Shown here: positions 1 through 10,790 of the stretch, piece after piece
Layout of the letters: each line of letters starts with the position of its first letter
How positions within the stretch are numbered: the first letter of the stretch is position 1
From: Clavaria fumosa
Lineage: Eukaryota > Basidiomycota > Agaricomycetes > Agaricales > Clavariaceae
Direction of reading: 5' to 3'
DNA: 64,000 nucleotides
Assembly: GCA_951802425.1 (NCBI GenBank)
Contig: OX637796.1
Coordinates: forward strand, 1,612,001 to 1,676,000
Program-made: the position numbers and the translations under genes
Notes under the pieces: generated by a model
What the model was told of the DNA's origin: nothing
Seen by the model: only the letters and a program-made list of their open reading frames with translations
Databases searched by the model: none

Positions 1-417
1 CGGCAATGTCGAAATTTGAGGGAGCGAGTCCGCCAGTCGATGGTAGGATTGTGCTTCCGGAGCCAATCATCGCCTAGCACAAGGTCGAAGTCGGGGTAGT
101 CACCCAGGTAGCACTCGATAATCTCGCGGTGTCCAAGACCGAACTCGACCGCAACCTTGGTGAAATGTGTGATGGGTCCTCGCGAGTTTGCGGTACCGTC
201 TGCATTCCTTGTGATCATCAGGGATGGGAGTCGCTCCATGGGGAAACGGTTTCGATTGGTGAAGCTGTGATCCATGACCGAGGTTGTACTGCCACTGTCA
301 ATAAGCACTTTCCCGTGCACGGCTCTACTCGGGAAGGCGGGGGGGGAGATTCGAACTCTGAATTCGAGTTGGGCTGTTTCTTGACGGCCCACTATTTTCG
401 TCATCCTTAGAAGCAGT
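1..417 (-). pseudogene. gypsy 1 retropepsin-like protease, partial
   Basis: The minus strand is open from about 417 through the window edge. It contains VLIDSGSTTSVMD, where D-S-G is the retropepsin active-site triad, and later VLGDDWLRKHNP, a stretch typical of gypsy proteases. In the family this domain cuts the Gag-Pol polyprotein. The frame itself looks intact here, but it belongs to an element whose gag is frameshifted. Reverse transcriptase would lie outside the window. Confidence 0.75.
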
Positions 418-493
418 TTGGGAGACGAGTCAGAGACTGGCATTGTCGCGGTACTAATACAGGGGGGGGACTTAGGCGGGGAAGCTGCTTCCT

Positions 494-2119
494 TCATTCC
501 TCGCCTGCGGGAAAATCCGCCTTCACCTCTTTCAGCGCCCCAAGTTCCTTGTCCTTCACTTCGATGGTGTCGCGGAGCTGGGCCACCAGGGCCTCAAGCT
601 CATCGGCGGTCGTGGTCAAAGTGTCATTGGCCCGGACATCGATCCGGGGAACTCGGGGGGGCTTTCGAGGGAGCGGGCGGTTGCGTGCGAGGTGGCTGGG
701 CTGCTGACAATTGTAGCAATTGCTGCGTGACAGAATCCGGTCGACCTGCATCGCATTCGGGTTGTGTTGTGGGGGTGCAGAAGGTCGCGGGGCCGGGCGA
801 TCGGGTGGTTTGGCGTAGACGATCTGCCAGGCAGGGCGCATGGCGTCGCGACGTTCGAGCATTAAGTCGATGGCAAGGGCCTTCCTCTTCCAGGCAGAAT
901 AGTTGGGTGGAAGGGCGGCCGCGGCATAGATGCGATCGGTAATGTTGTAGTTGAGGGCGGGCTCGAGGAGGGTAACGAGGAGGTCTCCGTGAGTTTGTTC
1001 GGAGAGTTCGGCCTTTGCGATTAGCTGGTCGAACTCTGTCAGGAACTCTTTTACGGGGCGTTTACCTTGCTTAAGCTTCCCAAGCTTAAGGTAGGCGTTC
1101 TCCTTTCTACCAAGTCCGAGAACTCGGCATCCATGCTTCCTCTGAAGACAGCCCAGGTGGGGCACGAGGCAGGGGCCGCAACTATCTTCTCGACTACGGA
1201 GTTGGCCCAATCTCCAGCGTATCCTCCGCGCATCTGGTTTAGGGCAAATAAAATTCGTTTTAGGTCCGTGTTGAACCTATCTGGCTTGGCGAGGAAGAAG
1301 ACATTGAGCTGCCGAACAAAAGTCCGGTAGGCAATGCTACTCCCGTCGAAGGGGGCGATGGTGAATCCGCTAGACATCATATCCACGGAGTTCCTCGTTG
1401 ATGTCCGGGAGTTCCATTGAGTCGGAGGCGAAGGAGACGGAGGAGACTGAGGAGGGGGAGAGGGAGTCCAAGGTGATGGGGGATTGAGTCGTACGGGGAG
1501 GGCAAGGTTCGTGGGTGGTGGCGAGGGTGCTCTGCTGGCCGAGGGCATCCTGAAGACTTCTTCGGATATCTGAAGCAGGCCGAGGCCAGGCACTAGGATA
1601 CGCTTGGGGGTTGATGGGCGCCCAAGAGGCGAGTCGGGGCGGGTTTCGGCTGGTGTCGATGACGAGCCAAGCGTTGGCTGTGTGTGCTCATAAGAAACGC
1701 TCGGGGGCGTCGGTCTGAACCGAGGCGGTGGTGTAGGTAGGGGGTCATGGGGTAGGAGCGGGCGAGGGTGTTCTCGGCGGGGACTCGACGTTTTCGATGT
1801 CCTCAATTGTCAGGCCTTCGGTAGCCTGACGGAATATCTCTTGGTTAAGGGCAGCGGTAAGTAGTGCAGGAAATTCTCTGGGGAAGTAGCCTGGGTGGAG
1901 CTTCTGCTCACGGATCTCTCTCGAGGACCAAGGTCCGGTTTTGATAAACTGTCGTTCAACTGAACGATAAACGGTGCTCCACGGTGGTCGTCCATCCAGG
2001 GAGTTGCAGCGAGTGATGGGTACCGGTGTATGGCGATTGATGTAGCGAAGAGCGAAAAAGCGGTGTTGCTTCTGCCTGTCTGTGAGGCCTAGGGGTTCTG
2101 GCAAGTTCTTCTTTCTCAA
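494..2119 (-). pseudogene. gypsy 1 gag, frameshifted
   Basis: Three overlapping minus-strand frames (1745-2119, 1051-1806, 494-1210) together make one gag-like protein. The order is a charged N-terminal part, a proline-rich linker, a capsid-like Retrotrans_gag stretch (around FSDLVE, LKLGKLKQG and FLTEFDQLI) and a zinc knuckle near 690-740. The knuckle reads CYNCQQPSHLARNR, so the last cysteine of CX2CX4HX4C is arginine; the copy at 25.5 kb keeps the cysteine. Frame changes occur near 1100 and 1750. Gag would form the virus-like particle and bind RNA, but this copy is not expected to do so without frameshifting. Confidence 0.8.
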
Positions 2120-2256
2120 CGTTTGAGAATCCAGTTTGGCGAATAGCGAGGGTCGTGGCTTTCCAGGTATGTTAGGAGGGCCGGGCAGGTTTGGTTTGAG
2201 TCAGTCGTCGATGTCGGGACGTCGCAGACGTCGAGTTGGGATGAGGGACAGGGTTG

Positions 2257-2269
2257 AGACTTTGATATT
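2257..2269 (-). promoter_or_regulatory. Putative self-priming primer-binding site
   Basis: On the minus strand this reads AATATCAAAGTCT, one base after the LTR end at 2271. It is perfectly complementary to 2395-2407 inside the LTR, near the expected start of the R region. In Tf1-type elements the 5' end of the transcript folds back on such a site to prime reverse transcription. No match to a tRNA 3' end was recognised. Confidence 0.6.
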
Positions 2270-2270
2270 A

Positions 2271-2898
2271 TGTCACGGTCGATCCTAAATCTGGAGCTCA
2301 AAGGTCGTGGTGAGGTCGTGACAAGGTCGCGAAGGTCACGTGGATAGCTGACGTAGAGGCTCAATGAGGAGGTAGAAAGAGGCGATTTCTGAAGAATATC
2401 AAAGTCTAAGGAATACATGCTAAGTGTTTACTCGTATATATACTGGAGTCCAAGACCATAGAAACGGTATCAGTACAAGGTAGTAAGAGAGGACATACAA
2501 CGGGAACGATGGTAGGGAGGAAATGAAAGTATCTGGGTAACGATCGTGAAGTCGTCATAGTTCCAGGAAGGGAAGCGTCGGTCGGCAGGTGAACGGGATA
2601 GCGGTATAAGGGCGCCAGGGGAACAGGAAGTCATCGTGGGAAGGAGATGGGGATGCCAAGGGGACAGGATAGCAGTAAAGGTGGGGCGCGGGAGAGAACA
2701 AGGTCACGTTAGGGATAGTCGCTTGATGGGCGATGTCAGATGTCAGTCTGTTGACAGGGTGATGGCATCCCGCTTGATGTGCCATCACACATTTGGGCCG
2801 TACTGTCGGTGGTGGTCACGTGAGTTCTCGTGACTTACTGATCATGTGACAGGTCACGTGTCCGCGACCTTTGAGGGTCATGTGATGTTGCCACGACA
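2271..2898 (-). repeat. 5' LTR of gypsy 1 (628 bp)
   Basis: On the minus strand the repeat begins TGTCGTGG at 2898 and ends in CGTGACA at 2271, giving TG...CA ends. It is homologous to the LTRs at 23168-24056 and 28247-28819. A TATATATA box lies at 2435-2442. The 13-mer at 2395-2407, about 35 bp downstream on the minus strand, is the reverse complement of the 13-mer at 2257-2269, one base inside the internal region. The U3 part contains TCACGTGA at 2816-2823 and several near matches. Confidence 0.87.
2435..2442 (-). promoter_or_regulatory. TATA box in gypsy 1 LTR
   Basis: TATATATA lies about 28-35 bp upstream of the 13-mer that would begin the transcript. The other LTR of the family (28411-28416) has a TATA element at the same spacing. 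Confidence 0.6.
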
Positions 2899-3622
2899 GG
2901 AACAGTGAGAGTGCTCTGAGGTAGGCCTGCAGAGATGAGTGGAGGGGGCATAGCTAGGGTGCCCAGTAGATGTGGCATATGCACAATTGGAGGGGGTGTA
3001 ACCTGGGCACCCAGTAAGTGGGGTGTATGTGCAGGCATAGGTTGCACAACACAGGTGGAGATGGGTCCCTGAGGTGGAGTGCCAGAGGTGGCAACTACTG
3101 GGCCATGTAAGGCGGCAGGCAAGCCAGGTCCTGCAAGCTGGATCTCAGGAGGCCCAGTGACAGGGTCTGACAGTATCTCACCTGGTGGGACAATTTCTGC
3201 AGGGGGTAGTAAATTCGTTGGGACTCCCCTTGGGCCACTCCCTTCCCCAGCCTTGGAAACTGGTTTGGGTGCTCCCTGGAGTTTCTTCATACAGTAGCTG
3301 GTTGAGGGGGCAGGCTGGACAAGAGATCAGCTGCCAACAAGGGGGACAAATCAGTGACCCTGGATCTACAAGTCCCGCCCTGGTAGGGCACATCCCCAAG
3401 GGCAAGGCCCATGTATGCACCTTGATCTGCAACACCCAATTGGGCATCAAGACAGTTGAGATCCAGGCAGTCCAGATCTAATTCTGCCAGCCCCTCAGTG
3501 GGGTCCTCTTCACTGACCAGCAACAGGTAGGGCCTACTATGGCCTTTCCCCTTACTGTCCATCCCTGCAGGGGCATTGCTGGCCAGCTCAGGGGGTGCCA
3601 AGGTTCTTCGAGTGGATACCAT
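2899..3622 (-). pseudogene. Relict repeat ORF, two frames
   Basis: A minus-strand ORF begins MVSTRRTLAPPELAS at 3622 and runs to 3287. A second frame (from 3290) continues proline-rich sequence until it meets the gypsy LTR at 2898. No domain was recognised. The region is strongly CpG-poor like the repeat island at 17-33 kb, so it is probably part of an old repeat family rather than a host gene. An 8-bp duplication from a MITE falls exactly on its apparent start codon. Confidence 0.45.
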
Positions 3623-3623
3623 G

Positions 3624-3991
3624 TAGTGAATGGCAGGGGTTTTGGTAAACTTGGGGTGTTAGATATAGGGTGTTGGGGGGTAGGGGTAGGGTTTTGAAAA
3701 TAGAAACCCCTCATACCCCCAGGGTTGAAAGGGTTATGACTAAGCAGGCCCATCATTACTATACATGTATATGGGAATATAATTGAAAAATAATGTAACA
3801 TGTTGGGAGAACAGAAATTGTAATGATGTGAAAAATGGTAACCAAGCATAATACACCATGTTAAATTAGTAAAATTACTGCTTATGTAATAACCCTTACA
3901 ACCCCTACCCCTGGGAAAAGGGGTAGGGTTTTTGAGGGTGAGGGTAGGGGTTGATGGATTCAAACCCCTTTCCAACCCCTGCCATTCACTA
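3624..3991. mobile_element. MITE, hAT-like, 368 bp
   Basis: The ends are inverted repeats beginning TAGTGAATGGCAGGGGTT on each strand (about 18 bp). It is flanked by an exact 8-bp duplication, ATACCATG (3616-3623 and 3992-3999). Eight-bp duplications and TAG-type ends are typical of hAT elements. There is no coding capacity, so it would depend on a transposase supplied elsewhere. Confidence 0.85.
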
Positions 3992-3999
3992 ATACCATG

Positions 4000-4472
4000 G
4001 GAGCTGTGATTCCTTACAGGAGCCCAGAAACACAGCAAGAATTCAAAGGTTGAGAGTGTTAAGAGTGTTGTGTAATACTAGGGAGTGAGCTACTGTGTAG
4101 AGGAGGAGGTAGTGGTATGGGAGAGAGGAGTGTGGAGTAGGATTTATGTTTGGTTTATTTGGCTTTGTCCAAGATGTCGGACCCTCACTTGCATGTGTTA
4201 ATTGTTTGTGCTGTATTATGCCTTATTCATGTCTATTATGCAAGCAAGGGTTCTGCTGATTAGTCAGCAACAAGCACCCTGATAAATTAATTGATCACAT
4301 GGTTTATGATACACATGACTCCCAGGCATCCCAGTGTCTTCACCTGCCACTACTTTCCATTCCAAAAGCCCAGCTGTATCACCTACCTGTCCTATACCCA
4401 AAGTCAGCTGCTCCCGCTGTGATGCCCACAATGATGTGTTTCGGCTCGACCCAGCGCTCTACAGAAACCCCG
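4000..4472. other. Repeat-derived DNA upstream of BRL1
   Basis: No gene was seen. The CpG-poor composition of the repeat block continues to about 4435 and then changes abruptly to CpG-normal host sequence. The promoter or 5' leader of the gene at 4473 must therefore lie wholly or partly in repeat-derived DNA. Confidence 0.5.
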
Positions 4473-6220
4473 ATGCAGTTCGAGTTCACTAGTCGCCCGA
4501 GTAGCCATGTCAAAGCTGTCTGGGCGCGCGACGATCACAATATCGACGGTGACGCGTCCTCCACGTATCAACGTGCGTCTTTTTCACCTTCTTACTCCCT
4601 TGCATTTCCTGCTGCTGTAAGGCCACATAACTCCTCTACAGGTACTCACGATGCACTGAGTACGCCCCCGTCCTCCCCGATGATGCCGCCAGCTCCACCT
4701 CATCAACCGCCTCATACCCCAAACCTGCCACCGAAGGCGGGTTTCGACGCTAACAACTCCTCGCCGTCCATATTCCGCTTTCAGACACCTCCCCAGCTTC
4801 TTAACACTGGGCACTCACAGCACTGGGTGCCTCCACCAGAATTCTCCCCTTTCAAAGCATTCCCATCATTCCCCGAGCCCGAGCCTCTGCTGCATCAAGA
4901 GGAGGACGTGGACATGGTCGAGGCGAGCCCGCCCAACGCTACCGCCGTTGAAAAGCAAGTTAGTAGCGGTAGCGGCGGGGGAAAAGTGGTCTCACAGGTG
5001 AAATCCCTTTTGCACTCGAGGCAGCGCTCGCGCGAGCGACGCAGGCTTTTGGCTGTGAGTCGGGTTGGGCCAAAGAATGACTACAATGATGACGAAGGCG
5101 AACGCGAGGATGCTGTGGAGGAGGAAGAGAACGGCCGGGAACGGCGACCACCTATCCTGGCGGCCATGCCTTGGGGACAACGGATGCCGCACCACTACAC
5201 TGTCAACATGCCTACCGCCCCTGTGCCGCCATCGGACCACCCTAACCTACTTTTGGGGTCAGTTTTGGTTGACTCTCACGTCAGATTTTCTAACGTATTG
5301 GTATGTCAACACTAAAAGATACCTACAGTTCGCGTGGAATCTCTCTCTCATATTACTCTTTCTCTACCTCGTTGTCCAATTCATCCTCACTGTCCAGCGA
5401 GATGTAGAGCAGCGCATTTCGGAATACTCTATAGGTGTGTTCTTCGCAAAACCAACCGACCCAAAGCTTCATTTGGTTGCTTTTGACCATTTCCATTTTC
5501 TGCACCACTTTTCCCTCCGCCGATATAATCTAGAGATTGTCCAAGAGATCGCCATGTGTGCATCACAGTACAAGACTAACTTATGTGACGAAAACCCGAT
5601 ACCCGCGATGGCGCAGCCATGCGCCGATTGGAAGACATGCATGAGTCGCGACCCCACGATCGTCGGTCGAGCCAGGGTCGGGGCCGAGCTCATTGCTGAA
5701 GTCGTCAATAGCTTTGTCGAGCGCCTAAGCTGGAAAACCTTGGTGAGTTATATCACAAACCGCTATCTGATCGTCAGTTCATTTTTATGTCACATCCGAA
5801 TAATACTCGACGATTTCTTTCTCGCCACTTGATCAAAAACCGACCCACTTTATATTAATGGGTGTTGTATCATGACAGACTTTCACATTGACGTCGCTTT
5901 CTTTCATGACTGTTTTCATTAACGCGCTGCTTTCGCTGCACCGCTCGTCATCACATCGGCAACAAGAACGGCAACAAGAAGGACGACCTACAGCAGCCGC
6001 ACCTTCCTACCCATTCCCACACTCTGCCTCCTGGTCCGACGCAACTGCGACTACAGCAGCAGTCTGTGTTTCTTCAAGCTCTGTTGCCGGCAATAGAATA
6101 CCCCAAGGAGTAAACCCTAGATTGATGCCGATGGTCGCGTGTGGTCGTGATGCTGATAATGGCGAAGGCGTCTATGCCGATCATGAGAGCCGGACTCGAA
6201 GAAGACGCATCGGGGGGTAG
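4473..6220 (+). CDS. BRL1: Brl1/Brr6 family nuclear envelope protein
   Basis: Predicted join(4473..5257,5319..5434,5534..5742,5879..6220), 483 aa. The N-terminal 260 residues are low-complexity and proline-rich. Then come a membrane segment (LSLILLFLYLVVQFIL), the conserved luminal block with four cysteines (EIAMCASQYKTNLC ... PCADWKTCMSRDP) and a second membrane segment (LSFMTVFINALLSL). This is the Brl1/Brr6 domain layout. These proteins act at the nuclear envelope in nuclear pore assembly and lipid balance. I chose the ATG at 4473; an in-frame ATG at 4299 would put 58 codons in the CpG-poor repeat DNA. Family identity is secure, but Brl1 versus Brr6 cannot be settled. Confidence 0.87.
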
Positions 6221-9208
6221 GGCTTGACTGAACATTGCACCCGAAGGCGTATATGGCGGAGGCCATTGGTGTACTTTCTTCCATTCAGTCAATGTTTATT
6301 TGTAGCAGGCCCAATTTTTTCTTTTTACCGTGGTGGTCAACTTACAGTAATCGTTCTGCGATCACGAGATTGATCGAGAAGCAAAGCAATAGGTTCTGCG
6401 CAGATCAGCAAAGCAATGAGTTCGCATGATTTCGACTGAGGCCTCGAGGTGGCAACACATTGGAAACGATGTGACCGTCCTCTGAAATCTGCTCTCACCA
6501 CCCCCTCCCCTGTCTTATAATAGACTGAGAAAGAAGCGTCCCTTTCTCTGACCAAGTTCACATAGCCCATGCACTGGCATGAGTTGAGGAGAATGGAAGG
6601 ATGGATAGGTATCTATTTTGATGTAGCGCAATTCTCGTAGACCTTCGTTGGCACAACGCAACCGAGGATCTCCTCTAATTACGGACAAGAAGAGCGTGAC
6701 TCTGAGCCTGGCGGCACATGCTTCACGCAACAGGACCTTGATGTATGGAACGAGCGTGTGCACCCAGGTGCACAATACTTATCACACAACCGCCGTGTTT
6801 CCCGCCAAGTCACCGACAAATCGCCACAACCATCACGTACACGTACTAAACAGCCCGAACCACGCGTTCTTTTCATTCGATGTTGTCTAGGCAGACATTT
6901 CGTGCTTCCATCCTTGAAGGCATTCATTTTCGTTGCTGTGGGGGCGTCACGCTCGGTAGCATCCAGCAATGCTGCAATTGAGCCAACAGCGTCATCTGTC
7001 ATCTTTTCTTGATCCGAACACATTCTTGCTGTACGCAGCGGCCCATCCGGCGTCGTTGTGTACTGCAATTGGACATGCAAGGCCGCCTGAGACATATAAT
7101 ATCTGCGGTTGGGGACGATTTGCACGTTGATCTGATATCACAGACACGAGCACATGCTCTGGCGTTCCTATTTCTTTTGTGTATCACCGAGGAGGCAAGC
7201 CATTTGGCGCCTACGATGACAAACTGGTCTACTGCCTGTCAAGACATGGGCTTCTTCTGTCAACTGTCAATAAAACGAGGCGTGATATCCTCGGAGTGAT
7301 CAGACAGGTTACTTCTCTCGGGCGAAGTCCTGCATGGGTGACGGCCAGAAAAGGGGGATAGGGAGCAGAAAAAGATCAGGCTCAAACGATGATCCTTTGG
7401 AGCCCATTGAGCGCTGATCGATCGTCTGTTCCCATATACAGGCCGTGTACGGAACAGGTCGCTGATAAGAAAAAAAAGAAAAGAGGCTGTGGAAGTAAAA
7501 GGTCCGGAGGTGCGGTGCGGGGGGCGCGGACTTTGTTCTCTCTTCTTCCCGTTTTCTCCCGGTGATGAGATCTCTCGTGTTGCCAGATCGGGCTCCGTCC
7601 CTTTCACCGTATGAAGCGGAGCAAAGGAAAGGAAAAACCGATAGACTCAAAAAAAAAACCCTTCCTTTTTGACTGATAATTGTACGACCATGGCAAGATT
7701 GACACATTGACAGGGCCAAATGGACCTGGAGATAGAATCTTCTCCACATATCACGTCACTGATCCAGACAAAAGGGGTGGTAGAGAATTGCTGTGTTGTG
7801 CAGTGGGCACGCCTGCTCTTGGGCTCTGCTGTCCCGGTTGCCACACCGTAGGCCAGAGGATCAGCCAGAAGCAAGGTAAAAAAGAATCATTACTAAAACG
7901 ATCTGGCGGGTGGCAGCGCCGGCGGCTAAGGAGGCTTTTCATACATCAGTTTCTAGCTCAGGGCAGGTAAGTTCGTTCTCTTCTTCCCGCCTCCACACCT
8001 GTAACACAATACCGAAGATTAGCACAAGATGGCCCGACTGGAATCGGGCATAAACACACGTAAAATTCTCCCCCTTTTCTACAATAACATCGGGGATTCG
8101 GAATTATTCGGAATCATAAAGAGTAATCCGCATACGGCGAGCACATGCACAGTGACGCACGCCAGTCGCACCTGTCCCGTCGGAAGGAAACGGGGGCAAT
8201 TCTTACGGAAAATGGTGTGACGGCACGCAGAGAAATAGAACGGACTGCGCCATCCCTGAAACAAGTAGGAGGCTTGATGCAGTGACGGTCAGCGCGGCGT
8301 ATTTCCTTCCAGAAGGCATAACATTGTGCGATCCACCTGTCAGCCCTTCCGGACCTTGTTTGGGGTACATCGTCCCCACGAGTTGTGTTACGCGCCTTAC
8401 GCCATGGCCGTGCGAATGGGATTGCTCCCAAATCTCATCCACCACGTGGACTTTAGCGGGAACTGTAAAGGAAGTCGTGAGATGGCGTATGAACATATCA
8501 TTATCAGTTGAAAACGTTGCCGCTCGACGTGATACCGCTGCTCTTCCCAGTTGCTTCTGATTTCATCATTCCTTGCGACGGCACGGTTTCTCTCTGCCGC
8601 GATACCTTGTAATGTAATCATCGGACCGCCCTTCAGAGAGGCTCGTCGCTTCCATTGCCTTCGTCGTTTCCAAAGTTTCGTTCGACATCGGTGTCAGCAC
8701 CATTTGTGGCGGAAGCAAAGAAAGGGGCGGTCTTTCACAATAGCCGGTTATCACAAAGGCAATCATCTCCCTGTCTCTGGTAGATTTGAGCCGTAAACCC
8801 AGCTCGTAACTTCCCATGGCTGGTCTCGACAATCGCGTTACGCGATTGTCGCTATTATATCGGCCGCCACAGAACACGTCCATCATTCGTAAGATCCGCC
8901 GATCCTGGCTAACCCGTTGAGTCGAGATGGACGCTCGTAAAGTAAACTATGGTTAGCGTGGCATGGAGACGGAAACATGTCATGTAATATGGGCGTTAGT
9001 TATATGGGGGATGGAACGCCATGCTCATGCCTGTTGTATTGATATTGAAGTCCCTCGGCAAAATGAAGGCGAGGAAAATTGCTTGGGCCAAGGTTATGGC
9101 CTAGAGGTGCGACGGTGGGTTGTGCGGTGGGTTAGGCGAACTTGTTTAAAAAAACAACGATACAGACAAAAGGGAAAGAAGAGAGAGGAATGGAGTCGAG
9201 GGGTAGTG
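6221..9208. other. Long intergenic region without recognised gene
   Basis: Nearly 3 kb with only short, unconvincing frames on both strands and no recognised protein motif, tRNA or rRNA. Composition is CpG-normal, unlike the repeat islands. It holds a perfect 23-bp palindrome at 8828-8850. It is the shared 3' side of BRL1 and the SERF-type gene. A noncoding RNA cannot be excluded. Confidence 0.5.
8828..8850. repeat. Perfect 10-bp-arm palindrome
   Basis: GACAATCGCG, a TTA spacer, then CGCGATTGTC. It could be a hairpin or a binding site for a dimeric factor. Its position in a long noncoding stretch gives no further clue. Confidence 0.6.
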
Positions 9209-10165
9209 TCACTGCAACATGACGTATTTCTTCTTCTTCTTCTTCGGTTCCGGCTTGCTCACAGTCGTCGTCGCTGTGGTCATGGTGGCTGTCGAGGTTG
9301 TGGCAACTGGGGTCGCATTCGTGTTGCCTGTCTCGTCCTGGGGTGCTCCTGTTGTCCCTAGCACACGCATACTCTCCGCAGCTAGCGCATCCCCTTCACC
9401 TTCCTCGTCTTTCCGCGCCTCATTGGCGGCGACGGCCCCGTCACTTGACGAACCAGCCGTGATCGGCATCATCGACGCAGTGGCCGTGGTCGTAGTGCTG
9501 GTCCGGGCAGTCGCTCCAAACCCGTCATCCGACATATTCTCGCGGTTCGCGTGCACAGGGTCCGTCTCCTCTCGTTGCACTCGCGCCGTCACCTTCTCAT
9601 GCGCCGTTTTGGTCGCTAGCCCTTCCGCTTCGCCCTTCTTGGCTTCCTGCACTCCATCAGCAGCGCCGGCCCCTAGGAGGGCTTTCGCAGCAACCTCGGC
9701 TTCTTGATGTGCTCTGGCAGCGGCCCTCTCCTGCTTTTCTTTCAGCGCCGCCGCTTTCTCTGCCGCCTTCTGCTCCATTTCCCGTCGGAGCTTCTCTGCA
9801 TTCTCTGCATCTCTCCGTCTCTGAGATACACCAACAGTTGGGCGAAGAACAAAAAATAAGGCAGAAAGTAAGCGTCACCTGTTTTGCAAGTAATATCTCT
9901 GCATCCCTGGCGACGACCGAGAGCGCGATACGAAATGAGTACACTTTCTAGGTTTCGAGCAAAGGAGAGGAGGAAGGGTCGCACTTGGTTCTGCCGTCCT
10001 GAAGGCTGAGACCGTCTCCACGACCTTGCTGCTTCGAGCTCGCTGCTTGTTTCTGCGCCTTCAGACGGGCGAGTTCTCTCTGGTTGCCGCCTTGTCTCCG
10101 GACGTTTGGAAAATAGGACGATCGCAGAAGAAGACGTGCCCGACAAAGACGTCCGCACGCGTCAT
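9209..10165 (-). CDS. SERF/4F5-like small protein with long C-terminal extension
   Basis: Predicted complement(join(9209..9820,9879..9906,9985..10090,10159..10165)), 250 aa. The splice reconstruction gives the N-terminus MTRGNQRELARLKAQKQ, then a block with GDGLS and DAEILLAKQ. This closely follows the SERF/4F5 family, whose small basic members influence protein aggregation. Usual members are about 60-80 aa. Here a charged, Ala-rich coiled region and a Thr/Ala-rich acidic tail follow, ending in a run of lysines. The first coding exon is only 7 nt (ATG ACG C). The N-terminal match is strong. The tail could include an unrecognised intron. Confidence 0.72.
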
Positions 10166-10768
10166 CCACACATATCACCAAGGGCCAGGTCTTGTGTCAA
10201 CACACAAACAGAAAGGCAGTCGAGATCGGCTCACGGGTCATCGCTAAGGGTACTCCAGAGATCGCCGGTAAGGGTGATTTCTTTTTTCTGTGACTTGTTG
10301 GGCGTTTGATACGTTGGTGACTCGATGAGAGTGAGTGAGGTGACTCTTTGATATCGGAATTTTCCGGTTGGACTGCAGATCAGAGCCGGATGGAATGAAA
10401 TCTTCTGCGCTCGCTGCGCGCAACGATGAGCGCTCGACACGTGGGCATCGTTTATCCTTACAAAATCCAAACTTCTTAAAACAGGAATACTAGACCGATT
10501 ACGTAAGATGAAGTTCCAGCCTTGCCTGGATTTTTAAGTTGTCTGGATTCCCGTCGGAGATGGACAGCCCCCCGATCCCGGCACGTTTTTCCAGCTTATG
10601 TCATCTCCCATCGGTGTGCCATTTTGAGGCTGCGCTTCCCTGAACACGCTTCGTTTTCCCCTTTTCGGTTGCGCTCGCGAGACACGGCAGATCTTCTTGC
10701 CTTCTTCACACCCGGGACTGACGGGCTCCCAAGCCAAAGCCGCGCCTACTAAAGTTAGGAATCCTTAA

Positions 10769-10790
10769 GCGCGAAAAAGCGCGAAAAAAA
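10769..10790. promoter_or_regulatory. Tandem GCGCGAAAAA motif
   Basis: Two adjacent copies of GCGCGAAAAA. The core CGCGAAA matches the yeast SCB consensus and resembles E2F sites (TTTCGCGC on the other strand). Function is inferred from the motif only. Confidence 0.35.

Larger units (their letters stand above)
1..2898 (-). mobile_element. Ty3/gypsy chromovirus 1, 5' part
   Basis: An LTR retrotransposon on the minus strand is cut by the left window edge. Reading leftward it has a 5' LTR (2271-2898), a gag region in several frames (494-2119) and an aspartic protease region (1-417). The same order and closely similar protein sequence recur in the element at 23168-28819, which ends in an integrase C-terminus and chromodomain, so this copy is assigned to the same chromovirus family. 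Its CpG content is normal, unlike the second copy, so it is probably younger or less decayed. It inserted in a relict ORF whose frame breaks at 2898. The 3' LTR and target duplication are outside the window. Confidence 0.88.

Noticed and set aside
9219..9707. Long plus-strand frame of 162 codons
   Set aside because: It is the complement of the last exon of the SERF-type gene. Its composition mirrors the Thr/Ala-rich tail and it has no motif of its own.
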